This document shows, in pieces, positions 30,531 through 39,069 of a stretch of DNA of 39,069 nucleotides (its first letter is position 1; every line of letters begins with the position of its first letter). The position numbers and the translations under genes are program-made. The notes under the pieces were generated by a model. It did not search any database. It had not been told where the DNA came from and saw only the letters and a list, made by a program, of their open reading frames with translations. Origin of the DNA: DASTPP01 sp035762175 (lineage in GTDB: Bacteria; Myxococcota_A; Polyangia; Polyangiales; Polyangiaceae); contig DASTPP010000220.1 of assembly GCA_035762175.1 (NCBI GenBank), positions 1 through 39,069 of the forward strand, given 5' to 3'.

Positions 30531-31106
30531 TCAGGCGAGATCGCCCGCCAGCGACGCGCGCGTCTCTTCGGAGAGCCGCGCCTCGTGCCGGTAGGCCGGG
30601 TGGTCGATCGCGAGCCGCACGTCGGCCCCGGGCCGGGCGAGCGCCTCGCGCGACGCCTCGTCGAGGGGGAACTTCAGGTACTGCACCGCCGCGAGCTTAT
30701 CGACCTGGAACTGCTCGGGGTCGAAAGCGGCGCGGTTGCGCCGCCCCTCGACCGCCAGCCAGACGTGGTCCTGCAGGCCGACGAGCTGGTCGAGCGTGCG
30801 GCGCAGCGCCGCGTCGCTCTGCACCTCGATGAAGAGCGTCGCGCCGAGCTCGCCGTCGTCGGGCAGCACCTTGTTGTACGTGTCGATCTCGTGCTGAATC
30901 TTCTCGGGGTCGGAGATGCCCTCGGCGCGGCACATCTCTTCGACCTGGAACCGCATCGTGTCGCGGTTCTCGAAGACCAGCGTGATCTGCGGGCCGACCG
31001 AGACCCGGCGCGGCCGCTTGAGGTCGATGACCCGCCGCCGCGTCTCGTCGCGGACGGGCGCGTAGCGCGCGGGGCCGAGGATGTCAGCGAGGGCGAGCTT
31101 GCGCAT
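30531..31106 (-). CDS. DUF3501 family protein
   Basis: The 191-residue product matches the DUF3501 family, whose function is not established. Family features are MRKLALADILGPARYAPVRD, RRRVIDLKRPRRVSVGPQIT, LVFENRDTMRFQVEEMCRAE, KIQHEIDTYNKVLPDDGELG and ATLFIEV. Members are commonly next to rubrerythrin and iron-sulfur protein genes, as here, which points to iron handling or oxidative stress. It follows the four-cysteine protein gene after 8 bp and is the last gene of this set. Confidence 0.88.
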   Translation of the reverse strand: MRKLALADILGPARYAPVRDETRRRVIDLKRPRRVSVGPQITLVFENRDTMRFQVEEMCRAEGISDPEKIQHEIDTYNKVLPDDGELGATLFIEVQSDAALRRTLDQLVGLQDHVWLAVEGRRNRAAFDPEQFQVDKLAAVQYLKFPLDEASREALARPGADVRLAIDHPAYRHEARLSEETRASLAGDLA

Positions 31107-31114
31107 CGGGGGGC

Positions 31115-31375
31115 CTACTCTTCGATCTTCTCCCACCACTGGCACCACCACTGGTTGCCCACCAGAATGCGCAGCTTGGGGTGCCAGCAGTAGGCGATCG
31201 TCTCGCTCGGCTCGAGGTAGTAGAGGCAGTTGTCGCAGCGCTCGTCGCCGCTCGGCTGGCCGCGGAGCACGGCGTCCTTGGCGAGGTGGCGCAGCTCGAT
31301 CGACTTCTTCTCGTCGATCTCTTTCGGCTGCGGGCGCGGCATGGCGTCGAAGTCGGAATCGGCATCGTTGGACAT
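31115..31375 (-). CDS. Small four-cysteine protein, HiPIP-like spacing
   Basis: The 86-residue product has four cysteines: Cys47 and Cys50 (CDNC), Cys63 and Cys78, the last inside QWWCQWW. The order C-x2-C, C, then W-C-x-W resembles high-potential iron-sulfur proteins, with loops of 12 and 14 residues. There is no export signal, unlike most such proteins, so it may instead bind zinc or a cytoplasmic cluster. The first 40 residues are charged and lack cysteine. The gene sits between the rubrerythrin and DUF3501 genes on the same strand, where other genomes often have a larger Fe-S protein. Confidence 0.75.
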   Translation of the reverse strand: MSNDADSDFDAMPRPQPKEIDEKKSIELRHLAKDAVLRGQPSGDERCDNCLYYLEPSETIAYCWHPKLRILVGNQWWCQWWEKIEE

Positions 31376-31489
31376 GGGGGCCGCTTGGTCCTCGGAAAGA
31401 AAGGGGGGCGGGGGCCGCCCGCGCGCCCTCGCGCCGGCGGGCCCCCGCCCTCGGTAACCCGTGCGGGGTGAACCAGAAGCGCGGGGCGG

Positions 31490-31915
<426 letters not shown>

Positions 31916-32482
31916 GGTCTGTCTCCCTGGTCGTTTCGAGGTCGACGGCCGACACCATACGTCGCCCGGCCCTCGGGGCGCGAGGGGGAATGCGCGGCTG
32001 CCCCCGCCCGGCCCCCAGGCTGGGCCGAAGCCCCGAAAGGCTGGCGAAGCAGGCGCCAGGCCGGGGCGGGGCAGGGGGGCAGGCCAGGCAGGGTTCCGCT
32101 GTGGTTGGAATTTCGGCTCCCAGCACAGCCAGGGTTGTCGGCGCCCTCCCGGGCCCCCGGCCTCGAAGCTCGAGAGGTTCGATGCGCCGTCACGCGCGAT
32201 CGTGTCGCGCGCGGCGTCGTCGTCGGCGGGGGCGCGCGGCGTCGCCTCGTGCGACGAAGGGTGCGGGCGACGGCCCTCGAAATTCTGTCACGTGCCGCAC
32301 CCTTCGTCGCTCGGGGGCGACCGCTCGTCGCGCGGCCCGCGCCCTCGGTGCCTGCCTTGCCGCCGCCCGTCGCGCGGGCCCCCGGGCGGCCTCGCTTCGG
32401 GGCAATGCTGGGGGTAGGACAAAGCCGCCGCCGGCGCCGCCGGCGCCGCGGGCGGCCCCGGAAACCCGCGAAGTTCTCTGCC
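31916..32482. other. Divergent intergenic region with repeats
   Basis: This 567-bp region lies between the rubrerythrin and lipoprotein genes. It contains a copy of the GGGCGGGGCAGGG/GCTGTGGTTGGAA element (32062-32113) and a long inverted repeat at 32251-32310. No promoter matches the consensus clearly, and no gene is visible. Confidence 0.5.
32251..32310. promoter_or_regulatory. 16-bp perfect inverted repeat
   Basis: GCGACGAAGGGTGCGG at 32251-32266 is exactly complementary to 32295-32310, with 28 bases between. Pairing resumes outside after one mismatch. It lies about 170 bp before the lipoprotein gene at 32483. It may be an operator, an RNA structure in the leader, or a 3' end; no T tract is present. 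Confidence 0.5.
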
Positions 32483-33391
32483 ATGAAACCAACGAGCAAC
32501 TCGATCGGTCGGCGCGCGGCCCTGGCGTGCGCCCTCGCGGCGATCGGCGCCGGCAGCGCCTGTTCGCTCTCCTTCGACGCCGGCGACCTCGCCTGCGAGG
32601 GGCCCGCGTGTACCCAGCGGGCCTCGCGCGACGCGGCGAGCTGCGGCGACGGCCCCTGCGGCGAGGCCGGCGTCGCGACCGCGTGCCTCGGCCGCGTCCG
32701 CTCGCGGGCGGTGAGCGGCGGGGAGGTGCCGCAGTCGATCGCGCTGCAAACCTTGGCCACCCTCGCGCCCGTCGCCGGCGTCGCCGTACGCTCCTGCTTG
32801 CTGTCCGACTTGTACTGCGAAGAGCCGCTGGGCGCCGCCACGACGGGCGCGGACGGGACCGCGCAGATCGCGGTCCCGAGCGCGGCCTGGGGCGGGTACT
32901 TCGAGTACGAGGCCCCGAACAGCATGACGTCGATCGTGCACTTCCTCCCCGAGTACGAGGCCGGCGAGGGCGGCGCGCTCGTCCGCGTCGGCCTCGGAGA
33001 GCGGCACTACGAGGGGGCCGTCACCAGCTTCGACACGCTCGCGCGGGTCGGCTCCGCGAGCGGGGCGCCCTTCGCGCTCGACCCCTCGCTGGGCTTCGTG
33101 TTCGGGCGGGTCGTCGGCTGCGACGGGCAAGGGCTGCCGGGGGCGGTGGTCACGCTCGACGCGGTCGCGCCGACGACGTTGGTCGTGTACGCGGCCGACG
33201 GCCTGCCCTCGACGTCGCTGACCAGCACCGGCCCCGGCGGCGACTTCTTCGTCGGCAACGTCCCGGCCGACCGCTTCGTCATCTTGCGCGCGCGCCTCGC
33301 CGAGGGGCGCGTGGTCGGCGAACGGCGGGCCGTGTCGAGGGCGGGGGCGATGACGGTCGTCGCCATCAGCCCCTCGGAGAGCCTCGAGTAA
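32483..33391 (+). CDS. Lipoprotein with regulatory-like beta domains
   Basis: The 302-residue product starts at the ATG at 32483. It has a signal sequence with a twin-arginine-like GRRAALA segment followed by a lipobox ending GSAC. A Cys-rich stretch (residues 27-70) precedes two beta-rich halves. One has GVAVRSCLLSDLYCEEPLG, the other FVFGRVVGCDGQGLPGAVVT, the latter typical of carboxypeptidase-regulatory-like domains. It has no catalytic motif. It is probably a surface or periplasmic protein. Confidence 0.75.
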   Translation: MKPTSNSIGRRAALACALAAIGAGSACSLSFDAGDLACEGPACTQRASRDAASCGDGPCGEAGVATACLGRVRSRAVSGGEVPQSIALQTLATLAPVAGVAVRSCLLSDLYCEEPLGAATTGADGTAQIAVPSAAWGGYFEYEAPNSMTSIVHFLPEYEAGEGGALVRVGLGERHYEGAVTSFDTLARVGSASGAPFALDPSLGFVFGRVVGCDGQGLPGAVVTLDAVAPTTLVVYAADGLPSTSLTSTGPGGDFFVGNVPADRFVILRARLAEGRVVGERRAVSRAGAMTVVAISPSESLE

Positions 33392-34088
33392 GCCGCCCGA
33401 GGCCCGCGCCCGCGTCGGCGCCCCCCGACGACATGCCTGGGCGCGACGAGGTGGCGACGTTGACCTCGTTCGCGCGCGACCTCGCGGCGCTCGCCGGCCA
33501 CGAGCTCGACCTCCGCGGCCTGGATCTCGCGCCGATGGCGCCCGCGGACGCGCCGTGCGCAGGTGCACGACCGAGCCCCGCTCCTGCGCGCGGAAGGCGA
33601 GGGCGGTGCCGGTGATGTCATCGACTTGGTCATGACGAAAAACGATGATGCGCGGGCCGGGCGGCGCGCGGGGCCGCGTGGCCTCACTACCCTAAAAGGT
33701 GGTACCCCCTGAGGTCTCGCCGCGACGGGCTCGGTCGTGCCCTCGGGGCGCCGGGGCCGTGGCTCGCGCGGCGGCACCCTCGGCCAGGGCCACGACCTGC
33801 CGGGCGCGAATTGTGTCATCGTTGAAATTCGTGGCCTCTCACTTAAAAAACTTGGTGAGGGGCGAGCCGATTTGGTAAGGTGCGCCATTTTGGCTTCGTG
33901 GGCTCATTGCCAAGGGCGCACGATCGCGGGTAGTCTACGGCCGGTGGTTGACGTGTGGGTTGTGCTCCATTCTCTAACGTTCGCCCCCGGCCTTGGGGGC
34001 GGGCGGCCGTCGCGCTGCGTCGGGGCCGAAGCGGCCAGGCGCCGGGGTCGGCCGTGACGCGGTGCACGCCGCTGGGTCGGGCGCTGTC
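33392..34088. other. Intergenic region upstream of the transmembrane kinase
   Basis: This is 697 bp. On the minus strand, 33540-33660 contains a short protein-like stretch (RIIVFRHDQVDDITGTALAF), which has no start, end or family match and may be a gene remnant. An AT-rich patch at 33815-33860 holds a candidate promoter. No other feature is seen. Confidence 0.45.
33822..33862 (+). promoter_or_regulatory. Possible promoter and dyad before the kinase gene
   Basis: TTGAAA (33822-33827) and TAAAAA (33844-33849) are 16 bp apart. The -10 lies in the loop of an 8-bp stem (33835-33842 with 33855-33862, one G-T pair), a likely repressor site or coincidence. The leader to the kinase ATG would be about 235 nt. 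Confidence 0.35.
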
Positions 34089-35720
34089 ATGAGAAAGTAT
34101 CGTCTCATCGCGGAAATTGGCCAGGGCGGCATGGCGAACGTGTTCCTGGCCGTCGCCCCCGGGCCGGCCGGGTTCAACAAGCTCGTCGTCATCAAGCAGC
34201 TCCGGGCGAACTTGGCCGAGGGCGAAGAATTTCTGACGATGTTCCTCGACGAGGCGCGGCTGGCGGCGCGGCTCAACCACCCGAACGTCATCCACACCTA
34301 CGAGGTCGGCCAAGACGAGGCGCTGCCCTACCTGGCGATGGAGTACCTCGACGGCCAGCCCCTGCACCGGGTGCTGAAGCGGTTCGGCGGCGACCAGGCC
34401 CTGCCGCTCGAGGCGCACCTGCGCATCTTGTGCGACGCGCTGGCGGGGCTGCGCTACGCGCACGAGCTCTGCGACTACGACGGCCAGCCGCTCAACGTCG
34501 TGCACCGCGACGTCAGCCCGCACAACATCTTCGTCACCTACGAGGGCACGATCAAGGTCGTCGACTTCGGCATCGCCAAGGCGATGAGCCAGAGCGTCGA
34601 GACGCGCAGCGGGATGCTGAAGGGCAAGATCGCGTACATGTCGCCCGAGCAAGCGCGCTGCGACGAGGTCGACCTCCGCAGCGACCTCTTCGCGGTCGGC
34701 GTCATGCTCTGGGAGGCGGCGGCCCGCCGCCGGCTCTGGTCGGGCCTGTCGGACATCATCGTGCTGCAGCGGCTGGTGGCCGGCCCGCCGCCGCCTTCGC
34801 CGCGCTCGGTCAACCCCGCGGTGCCCGAGCAGATCGAGCGCGTCTGCATGCGGGCGCTCTCGCACGCGCGCGAGGGGCGCTACGCGAGCGCGGCGGAGCT
34901 GCAGGGCGAGCTCGAGGCCTTCCTCGAGCGGCAGCCGGGGCGCATGACCAGCCGCGAGGTGGGCAAGCTCATCGCCGAGCGCTTCTCGAAAGAGCGCGAG
35001 GTGATGCACGCGCTCATCAGCCAGCAGCTCAAGGGCGCGTCCGGGTCCGGCCCGGCCTCGGGCACCGGCACCTTCGTGCTGCCGAAGCTCGAGACGGCGC
35101 TCTTGCGCACGTACTCGGGCGCCTTCGACGACCTGTCCGAGTCGGGGCAGATCGGCCCGCCCTCGCGCACGAACGGCTCGCTCGTGCCGGCGTCGGCCTT
35201 CGCCGAGCCGCCGGTCGCCTCGCGCGTGAACCGCGGCCTGCGCGCGGCGGTCCTCGGCGCGTTCTTCGCCGTGTCGGTGGGGCTCGGCTGGGTGGTGGCC
35301 CGCATGCACGCGAGGCCCGACGTGGCGGCCTCGCCCGCCGCGGGCGCCCGGGTGGCGCCCGAGCCGTCGGAGGCGCCGGCGGCGCCGGCGGCGTCGGCGG
35401 CGGCCGCGAGCGCCGCGCCGCCTCGGCCGGCGCCCGCCGACGGCGAGGGGGCCGAGAACACGGGCCAAGGCGGGCAGCGGCACCGCGCGGCCGGCAGCTA
35501 CCGCGCGCCACCGCCCCCCGCCGCCCGGCCCCGGGAGGCCGCACCCAACCCCGATCAGAGCTTCGAAGCGCAGCTCGACCAAGCCGCCGCGGCGGCCGCC
35601 GCCGACGCGAACCGGTCGGGCAAGGCCGCGCCCTCGCGCGCGGCGCCGAAGCCGCCGCCGCCGAAGTCGCCGAACAAGGCCAAGCCAAGCGTCACCGTCG
35701 ACAACGACCTCCCATGGTAA
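34089..35720 (+). CDS. Transmembrane Ser/Thr protein kinase
   Basis: Starting at the ATG at 34089 the product has 543 residues; the frame is open earlier, but the kinase begins right at MRKYRLIAEIGQGGMANVFL. Motifs are complete: Lys36 in VVIKQLR, HRDVSPHNIF at 139-148, VDFGIAKAM and GKIAYMSPEQ. The kinase domain ends at about residue 280. A linker leads to one membrane segment (AVLGAFFAVSVGLGWVVARM, about 387-406), then an Ala/Pro-rich periplasmic tail of about 135 residues ending NDLPW. HRDVSPHN instead of HRDLKPxN is common in myxobacterial kinases. The stop codon overlaps the start of the TPR/PEGA gene by seven bases. Confidence 0.93.
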   Translation: MRKYRLIAEIGQGGMANVFLAVAPGPAGFNKLVVIKQLRANLAEGEEFLTMFLDEARLAARLNHPNVIHTYEVGQDEALPYLAMEYLDGQPLHRVLKRFGGDQALPLEAHLRILCDALAGLRYAHELCDYDGQPLNVVHRDVSPHNIFVTYEGTIKVVDFGIAKAMSQSVETRSGMLKGKIAYMSPEQARCDEVDLRSDLFAVGVMLWEAAARRRLWSGLSDIIVLQRLVAGPPPPSPRSVNPAVPEQIERVCMRALSHAREGRYASAAELQGELEAFLERQPGRMTSREVGKLIAERFSKEREVMHALISQQLKGASGSGPASGTGTFVLPKLETALLRTYSGAFDDLSESGQIGPPSRTNGSLVPASAFAEPPVASRVNRGLRAAVLGAFFAVSVGLGWVVARMHARPDVAASPAAGARVAPEPSEAPAAPAASAAAASAAPPRPAPADGEGAENTGQGGQRHRAAGSYRAPPPPAARPREAAPNPDQSFEAQLDQAAAAAAADANRSGKAAPSRAAPKPPPPKSPNKAKPSVTVDNDLPW

Positions 35721-36763
35721 CTCACCGCTCCCGGCCTGCCCTGGCCCTCTCGCTCTGCCTCGCCCTCGCCGCCCCGGCGCTGCACGCCCAGGCGCGACCG
35801 GACGGGGCCCCCGCCCCCTCGCGCCAAGAGCTCGAGGAGGCGGTGAAGCGCTACAAGCGGGGCCTCGAATTGTTCCACGAGGGGTCGTACGAGGCCTCGA
35901 TGCTCGAGTTCCGCAAGGCGAACGAGCTCGCGCCCTCGTACAAGATTCTCTTCAACATCGCGCAGGTCAGCCGGCAGCTCAACGACTACGCCCGCGCGGT
36001 CGAGTTCTACGAGCGGTACCTGCGCGAGGGCGGCTCGAACGTGCCCCCCGCGCGCGCCGCCGAGGTGCAGAGAGAGCTCGAAAAGATTCGCCCCCGCACC
36101 TCGAAGGTCGAGATCGTCAGCAACGTCGCCGGCGCCACGGTCACGGTCGACGACCTCAACGTCGGCCGCACGCCCTTCGCGCAACCGTTGCTCGTCAACG
36201 CCGGCCGGCACAAGTTCGTCGCCGCCGCCGAGGGGCGCCCCCCCGTCACGTCCGCCATCGAGGTGGCCGGCGCCGAGTCGGTGCGCGTGTCGCTCGACTT
36301 CCCCGACCCGCCCGACCCGAACCGCGCCGCCGGGCCGGGGGCCGCCCAGCCGACGGCGGCCGAGGCGGGCCCGAGGGGCGACGCCGCCCGGGTCGCGTTG
36401 TCGACGTCCGACGCCTCCGCCGGGGGCAACATCCCCTGGGTGGCGTGGGGGGTGACGGGCGGCCTCGCCGTCGGCGCGGGGGTCACCGGCGTGCTCGCCC
36501 TGCGCGCGAAGAGTCGCTACCAAGACGAGCGAGACAGCCTCGGCGCGCAGCCCTCCGACATCGACGATCGCTACGGCCAAGCGCGCACGCTCGGCATCGT
36601 GACCGACGTGCTCATCGGGGCGACGGCCGTCGCCGCCGGCGTCTCGCTCTACCTCACGGTCTCCGGCGGCAAGAAGTCGGGCGAGGAGAGCGCGCAGGCG
36701 CCCGCCCCGTCCTGGGGCGTCGGCCTCGGCCCCGGGTACGTGGGGGCCCGCGGCACGTTCTGA
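35714..36763 (+). CDS. TPR and PEGA-domain envelope protein
   Basis: The 349-residue product starts at an ATG overlapping the kinase stop and has a Sec signal ending LHAQA. Residues about 35-115 form TPR-like repeats (YKRGLELFHEGSYEASMLEF, NDYARAVEFYERYLREGG). A PEGA domain follows (SKVEIVSNVAGATVTVDDLN, VGRTPFAQPLLV). Two membrane-type segments lie near the end, around IPWVAWGVTGGLAVGAGVTG and IVTDVLIGATAVAAGVSLYL. PEGA proteins usually act at the cell surface. The overlap with the kinase gene suggests that it is a partner or substrate of the kinase's outer part. Confidence 0.88.
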   Translation: MVTHRSRPALALSLCLALAAPALHAQARPDGAPAPSRQELEEAVKRYKRGLELFHEGSYEASMLEFRKANELAPSYKILFNIAQVSRQLNDYARAVEFYERYLREGGSNVPPARAAEVQRELEKIRPRTSKVEIVSNVAGATVTVDDLNVGRTPFAQPLLVNAGRHKFVAAAEGRPPVTSAIEVAGAESVRVSLDFPDPPDPNRAAGPGAAQPTAAEAGPRGDAARVALSTSDASAGGNIPWVAWGVTGGLAVGAGVTGVLALRAKSRYQDERDSLGAQPSDIDDRYGQARTLGIVTDVLIGATAVAAGVSLYLTVSGGKKSGEESAQAPAPSWGVGLGPGYVGARGTF

Positions 36764-37182
36764 CGTGCGCGCCGGCCGCGCTCGGCGCGCCCTCGCCGAC
36801 GCGGCGCGGGCGCCGCGCGAGGCGTGGCGCGGCCGCGCGCGAAGGGCGCGCGGCCGCGGGGGGCGGACCCGACGGGGGGCCGGCCCTCGCCCGCCGTTCG
36901 CGCGGGCGTACGCCGCAAGCCCGCCCCCGAGCGCGCGTCGCGGAGGCCCGTCTTTCTTCGTTCATGATGAGACTTCGCCGGCAACTGACCTCTTTCGCCC
37001 GGCCCGCCGTCACGGTAAGCTGCGCGCGTAACCTCAAGAGGGGCGTCCCGGCGGGCCGAGGCCCGCGGGCGATCTTCGATGACGTTCCGCCCCGACCCGA
37101 CGAAACGAAGGGCCCGGCCGCCCCGGGCCGGCGGCGCCGGGGCGGTCGAAGTTCCCGGGGGACAGCCTGAGCGGAGTATCCG
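36764..37182. other. Intergenic region before the substrate-binding lipoprotein
   Basis: It contains the 13-bp hairpin at 36828-36858 and other GC-rich palindromes. No open frame resembles a protein, and no consensus promoter was found. Confidence 0.5.
36828..36858. terminator. Strong hairpin downstream of the TPR/PEGA gene
   Basis: CGCGGCCGCGCGC at 36828-36840 pairs perfectly with 36846-36858 (13 bp, five-base loop), 65 bp after the stop codon. There is no T tract, so termination is uncertain. The rest of 36764-37182 is GC-rich with no gene. Confidence 0.4.
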
Positions 37183-38886
37183 ATGAAGACGAGCGATGGT
37201 AAGGCGAAGAGGGGGCGGGGGCGTCGCGTGCCGCAAGGCGCGACGGCGGTGCTCGCGACGGCGCTCATCGCGGCGAGCTTCGGGTCGTGCACGCTGGTCG
37301 TCGGCCCGAAAGAGGGGCAGTGCGGCAACGACGCCGACTGCACCGGGCGGGGCGAGGGGTTCGCGGGCACGGTGTGCGACCAGCAGCGCGGGGTCTGCGT
37401 CGCGCCGAACGGCGTCAGCTGCACGAGCAACGCGCAGTGCGTCGAGGCGAACGGCGGCCAGCCCTTCACGTGCCGCAAGTCCGATCGCACCTGCGTCTCG
37501 CTGACCTCGGCCGAGTGCCCGCGCGTCCTCGGCGACCCCTCCGACCTGGCCGACGACAACGCGATCATCATCGGCACCCTGCTCGCGCGCACCGGCGTCA
37601 CGGCCGCGGGCGTCGCCGCGATGGAGGACGCGATCGAGCTGGCCCGGCGCGACTTCAAGACGGCCACCCCCGGGCTGCCGCCCGCCACGCCGAACGGCGG
37701 GCAGCGCCCGCTCGTCTTCGTCAACTGCGACGAGGCCGACGACGCCCTCAAGGCGACCAACCACCTGCTGGGCCTCGAGGTGCCCGCCATCCTCGGCGCG
37801 TACTACAGCTCGTCGACGATCAAGGTCGCGACGACGGCGACGATCAACAAGAACGTGCTCTTGATCACGCCGGCGTCCAACAGCCCGCTCATCACGTCGC
37901 TGCCCACGAACAACCCGCGGCTCGTCTGGCGCATGGTCCCCTCCGACGCCATCCAGTCGGTCGTCGTCCCCGAGGTGCTGAAGACCGTGCTCGAGCCCCA
38001 GGCCCGGGCGTTGATGCAGCCGACCGACCAGCTCAGGGTCGCGGTCGTGCACCGCGGCGACGCGGCCGGCGTGGGCATCGCCGGCAGCGTCATCCCCAAG
38101 CTCGCGTTCAACGGCGGCAAGTCGGCGTCGGAGAACGGCGAAAACTTCCGCGAGATCGACTACGGCGACCCGCTCGACAAGGTCAACAACCCCGACCCCG
38201 AGGTCAAGTACGCCGAGGCGGCGGCGAGCTTGCTCGAATTCGAGCCGCACGTCGCGATCGCCGTGGGGACGACCTCGGAGGTCGTGACCAAGATCTTCAC
38301 CCCCCTCGAGACGCAGTGGGCGCAGACGGCCTACCGGCCGCGCTACCTCCTGGCGAACAACACGTTGCAGAGCCAGGACACCTTGAACTTCATGGGGACG
38401 AACGCGGAGCTGCGCGCCCGCGTCCTCGGCCACGTCGCCGGGGCCGCCGGGGGGGCCATCGAGCAGCTCCGTATCCGCTTCGACTCCACGTTCGACAACG
38501 CCTTCACGGGGCTCGTGCCCTTCGCCTACGACAGCGTCTACCTGCTGGCGTTCGGCATCGTGGCCAACGGCGAGAACCCCCTGACGGGGCCGAACCTGGC
38601 CGCCAGCCTGGCCAAGTTGGTCGCGCCCGAGCCCAAGATCGACGTCGGCGTCAGCTCCATCTCGGCCGCGTACGGGTACCTCACCCACGGCAACAGCATC
38701 GACCTCAACGGCGTTTCCGGGCCGCTCAATTTCAACCCCGCCACGGGCGAAGCCGAGGCCGACGTCCAGATCTGGTGTGCCGGCGTCGACATGGCCTCCG
38801 GCGCCGCCAAGGGCTACGTCAACTCGGGCCTCTTCTACAGCGCCGCGGCGGGCGGGCTGCAGGGGTCGATCAGCCAGTGCCGGTGA
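37183..38886 (+). CDS. Substrate-binding-protein-like lipoprotein with cysteine-rich head
   Basis: The 567-residue product starts at the ATG at 37183 with GCGGAG upstream and has a lipoprotein signal ending FGSC. A Cys-rich segment (residues about 45-110) with two similar C-x-C modules (GQCGNDADCTGRGEGF, CTSNAQCVEANGG) follows. Residues about 120-520 form a periplasmic-binding fold of the branched-chain amino acid/receptor type: NAIIIGTLLARTGVTAAGVA, VPAILGAYYSSSTIKVAT, LLITPASNSPLITSLPTNNP and VPFAYDSVYLLAFGI. No permease or ATPase gene is next to it. It may be a sensor for the kinase locus upstream rather than a transporter part; that is inference. Confidence 0.88.
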   Translation: MKTSDGKAKRGRGRRVPQGATAVLATALIAASFGSCTLVVGPKEGQCGNDADCTGRGEGFAGTVCDQQRGVCVAPNGVSCTSNAQCVEANGGQPFTCRKSDRTCVSLTSAECPRVLGDPSDLADDNAIIIGTLLARTGVTAAGVAAMEDAIELARRDFKTATPGLPPATPNGGQRPLVFVNCDEADDALKATNHLLGLEVPAILGAYYSSSTIKVATTATINKNVLLITPASNSPLITSLPTNNPRLVWRMVPSDAIQSVVVPEVLKTVLEPQARALMQPTDQLRVAVVHRGDAAGVGIAGSVIPKLAFNGGKSASENGENFREIDYGDPLDKVNNPDPEVKYAEAAASLLEFEPHVAIAVGTTSEVVTKIFTPLETQWAQTAYRPRYLLANNTLQSQDTLNFMGTNAELRARVLGHVAGAAGGAIEQLRIRFDSTFDNAFTGLVPFAYDSVYLLAFGIVANGENPLTGPNLAASLAKLVAPEPKIDVGVSSISAAYGYLTHGNSIDLNGVSGPLNFNPATGEAEADVQIWCAGVDMASGAAKGYVNSGLFYSAAAGGLQGSISQCR

Positions 38887-39032
38887 GGTCGAGGCGGGCG
38901 CGGGCCCCCTGGCGCCGTGGTCGGCCCCCGGCCAGGCCGCAGGCGGCGGCCCCGCCTCGCCCCGAATCGCGTCCCCTTTAGAGCGCTTCCGCCGTTCGCC
39001 TGGCACGGCCGCAGGCGAGGCTTGGTGAGCGA

Positions 39033-39050
39033 GGCCTGCTCAGGCAGGCC
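39033..39050. repeat. Perfect 7-bp-stem hairpin at window end
   Basis: GGCCTGC at 39033-39039 pairs with GCAGGCC at 39044-39050 around TCAG. It lies 147 bp after the last gene and may be part of its 3' end; the sequence stops shortly after. Confidence 0.45.
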
Positions 39051-39069
39051 GCAGCGAAAAAACGCAGCA

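Noticed and set aside
36649..39006. Minus-strand frame of 785 codons opposite the binding-protein gene
   Set aside because: It is complementary to a well-supported gene and has no recognisable motif.
38887..39069. End of an insertion sequence at the window edge
   Set aside because: A hairpin and short repeats are present but no terminal repeats or transposase can be seen.

Overview
The window is very GC-rich DNA (only a few short AT-rich patches) that looks like a chromosomal segment of a myxobacterium-like bacterium (Myxococcota, probably Polyangiales-type). This placement is an inference. It rests on two large Ser/Thr protein kinases, a formylglycine-generating-enzyme-fold (FGE) protein, a TPR/PEGA envelope protein next to a transmembrane kinase, a beta-gamma-crystallin protein related to Myxococcus protein S, and many proteins with a lipoprotein signal. 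I count about 30 protein genes and one broken gene. I found no tRNA, rRNA, CRISPR array, transposase or phage gene.

Layout. 1-5430: the end of an FGE-type gene; a secreted M43 zinc metalloprotease with two somatomedin-B-like modules; a CHRD-domain lipoprotein; a CAP-domain lipoprotein whose best start is a CTG. 5430-6600: a non-coding stretch with many perfect hairpins, a long inverted repeat, and seven palindromes spaced exactly 42 bp apart. 6600-10530: an erythromycin-esterase-fold lipoprotein, an unrecognised protein and a membrane protein with helical repeats. 10534-13934: an NmrA-like/SnoaL fusion divergent from a LysR regulator, flanked by remnants of other genes, one of them frameshifted at a nine-C run. 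13935-15750: an acyl-CoA-dehydrogenase-fold monooxygenase plus a small partner, behind a near-consensus promoter with nested inverted repeats. 15970-19110: a serine beta-lactamase-like hydrolase divergent from a ricin-lectin/crystallin lipoprotein. 19292-23851: an ECF-like sigma factor convergent with, and overlapping, a kinase-ATPase-TPR protein. 23906-28286: a lipoprotein metallophosphoesterase coupled to a beta-barrel-like protein, a PKD-type lipoprotein, and a small protein coupled to an 8-TM membrane protein. 28445-30366: pdxJ, a small lipoprotein and a small soluble helical protein. 30531-31915: a rubrerythrin / four-cysteine protein / DUF3501 cluster. 32483-38886: a lipoprotein, then a transmembrane Ser/Thr kinase overlapping a TPR/PEGA gene, then a substrate-binding lipoprotein with a cysteine-rich head.

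How it fits together. The region is dominated by envelope proteins: eleven genes carry a lipoprotein signal. These are interleaved with signalling proteins (two kinases, a sigma factor, a LysR regulator). Three gene pairs are joined by start/stop overlaps (24550, 28041, 35714), which suggests they are translated together. The least ordinary features are the 42-bp-phased palindrome array with its neighbouring hairpins, the somatomedin-B-like modules on a bacterial protease, the rubrerythrin/four-Cys/DUF3501 set, and the two GTGA-coupled pairs with unknown partners.
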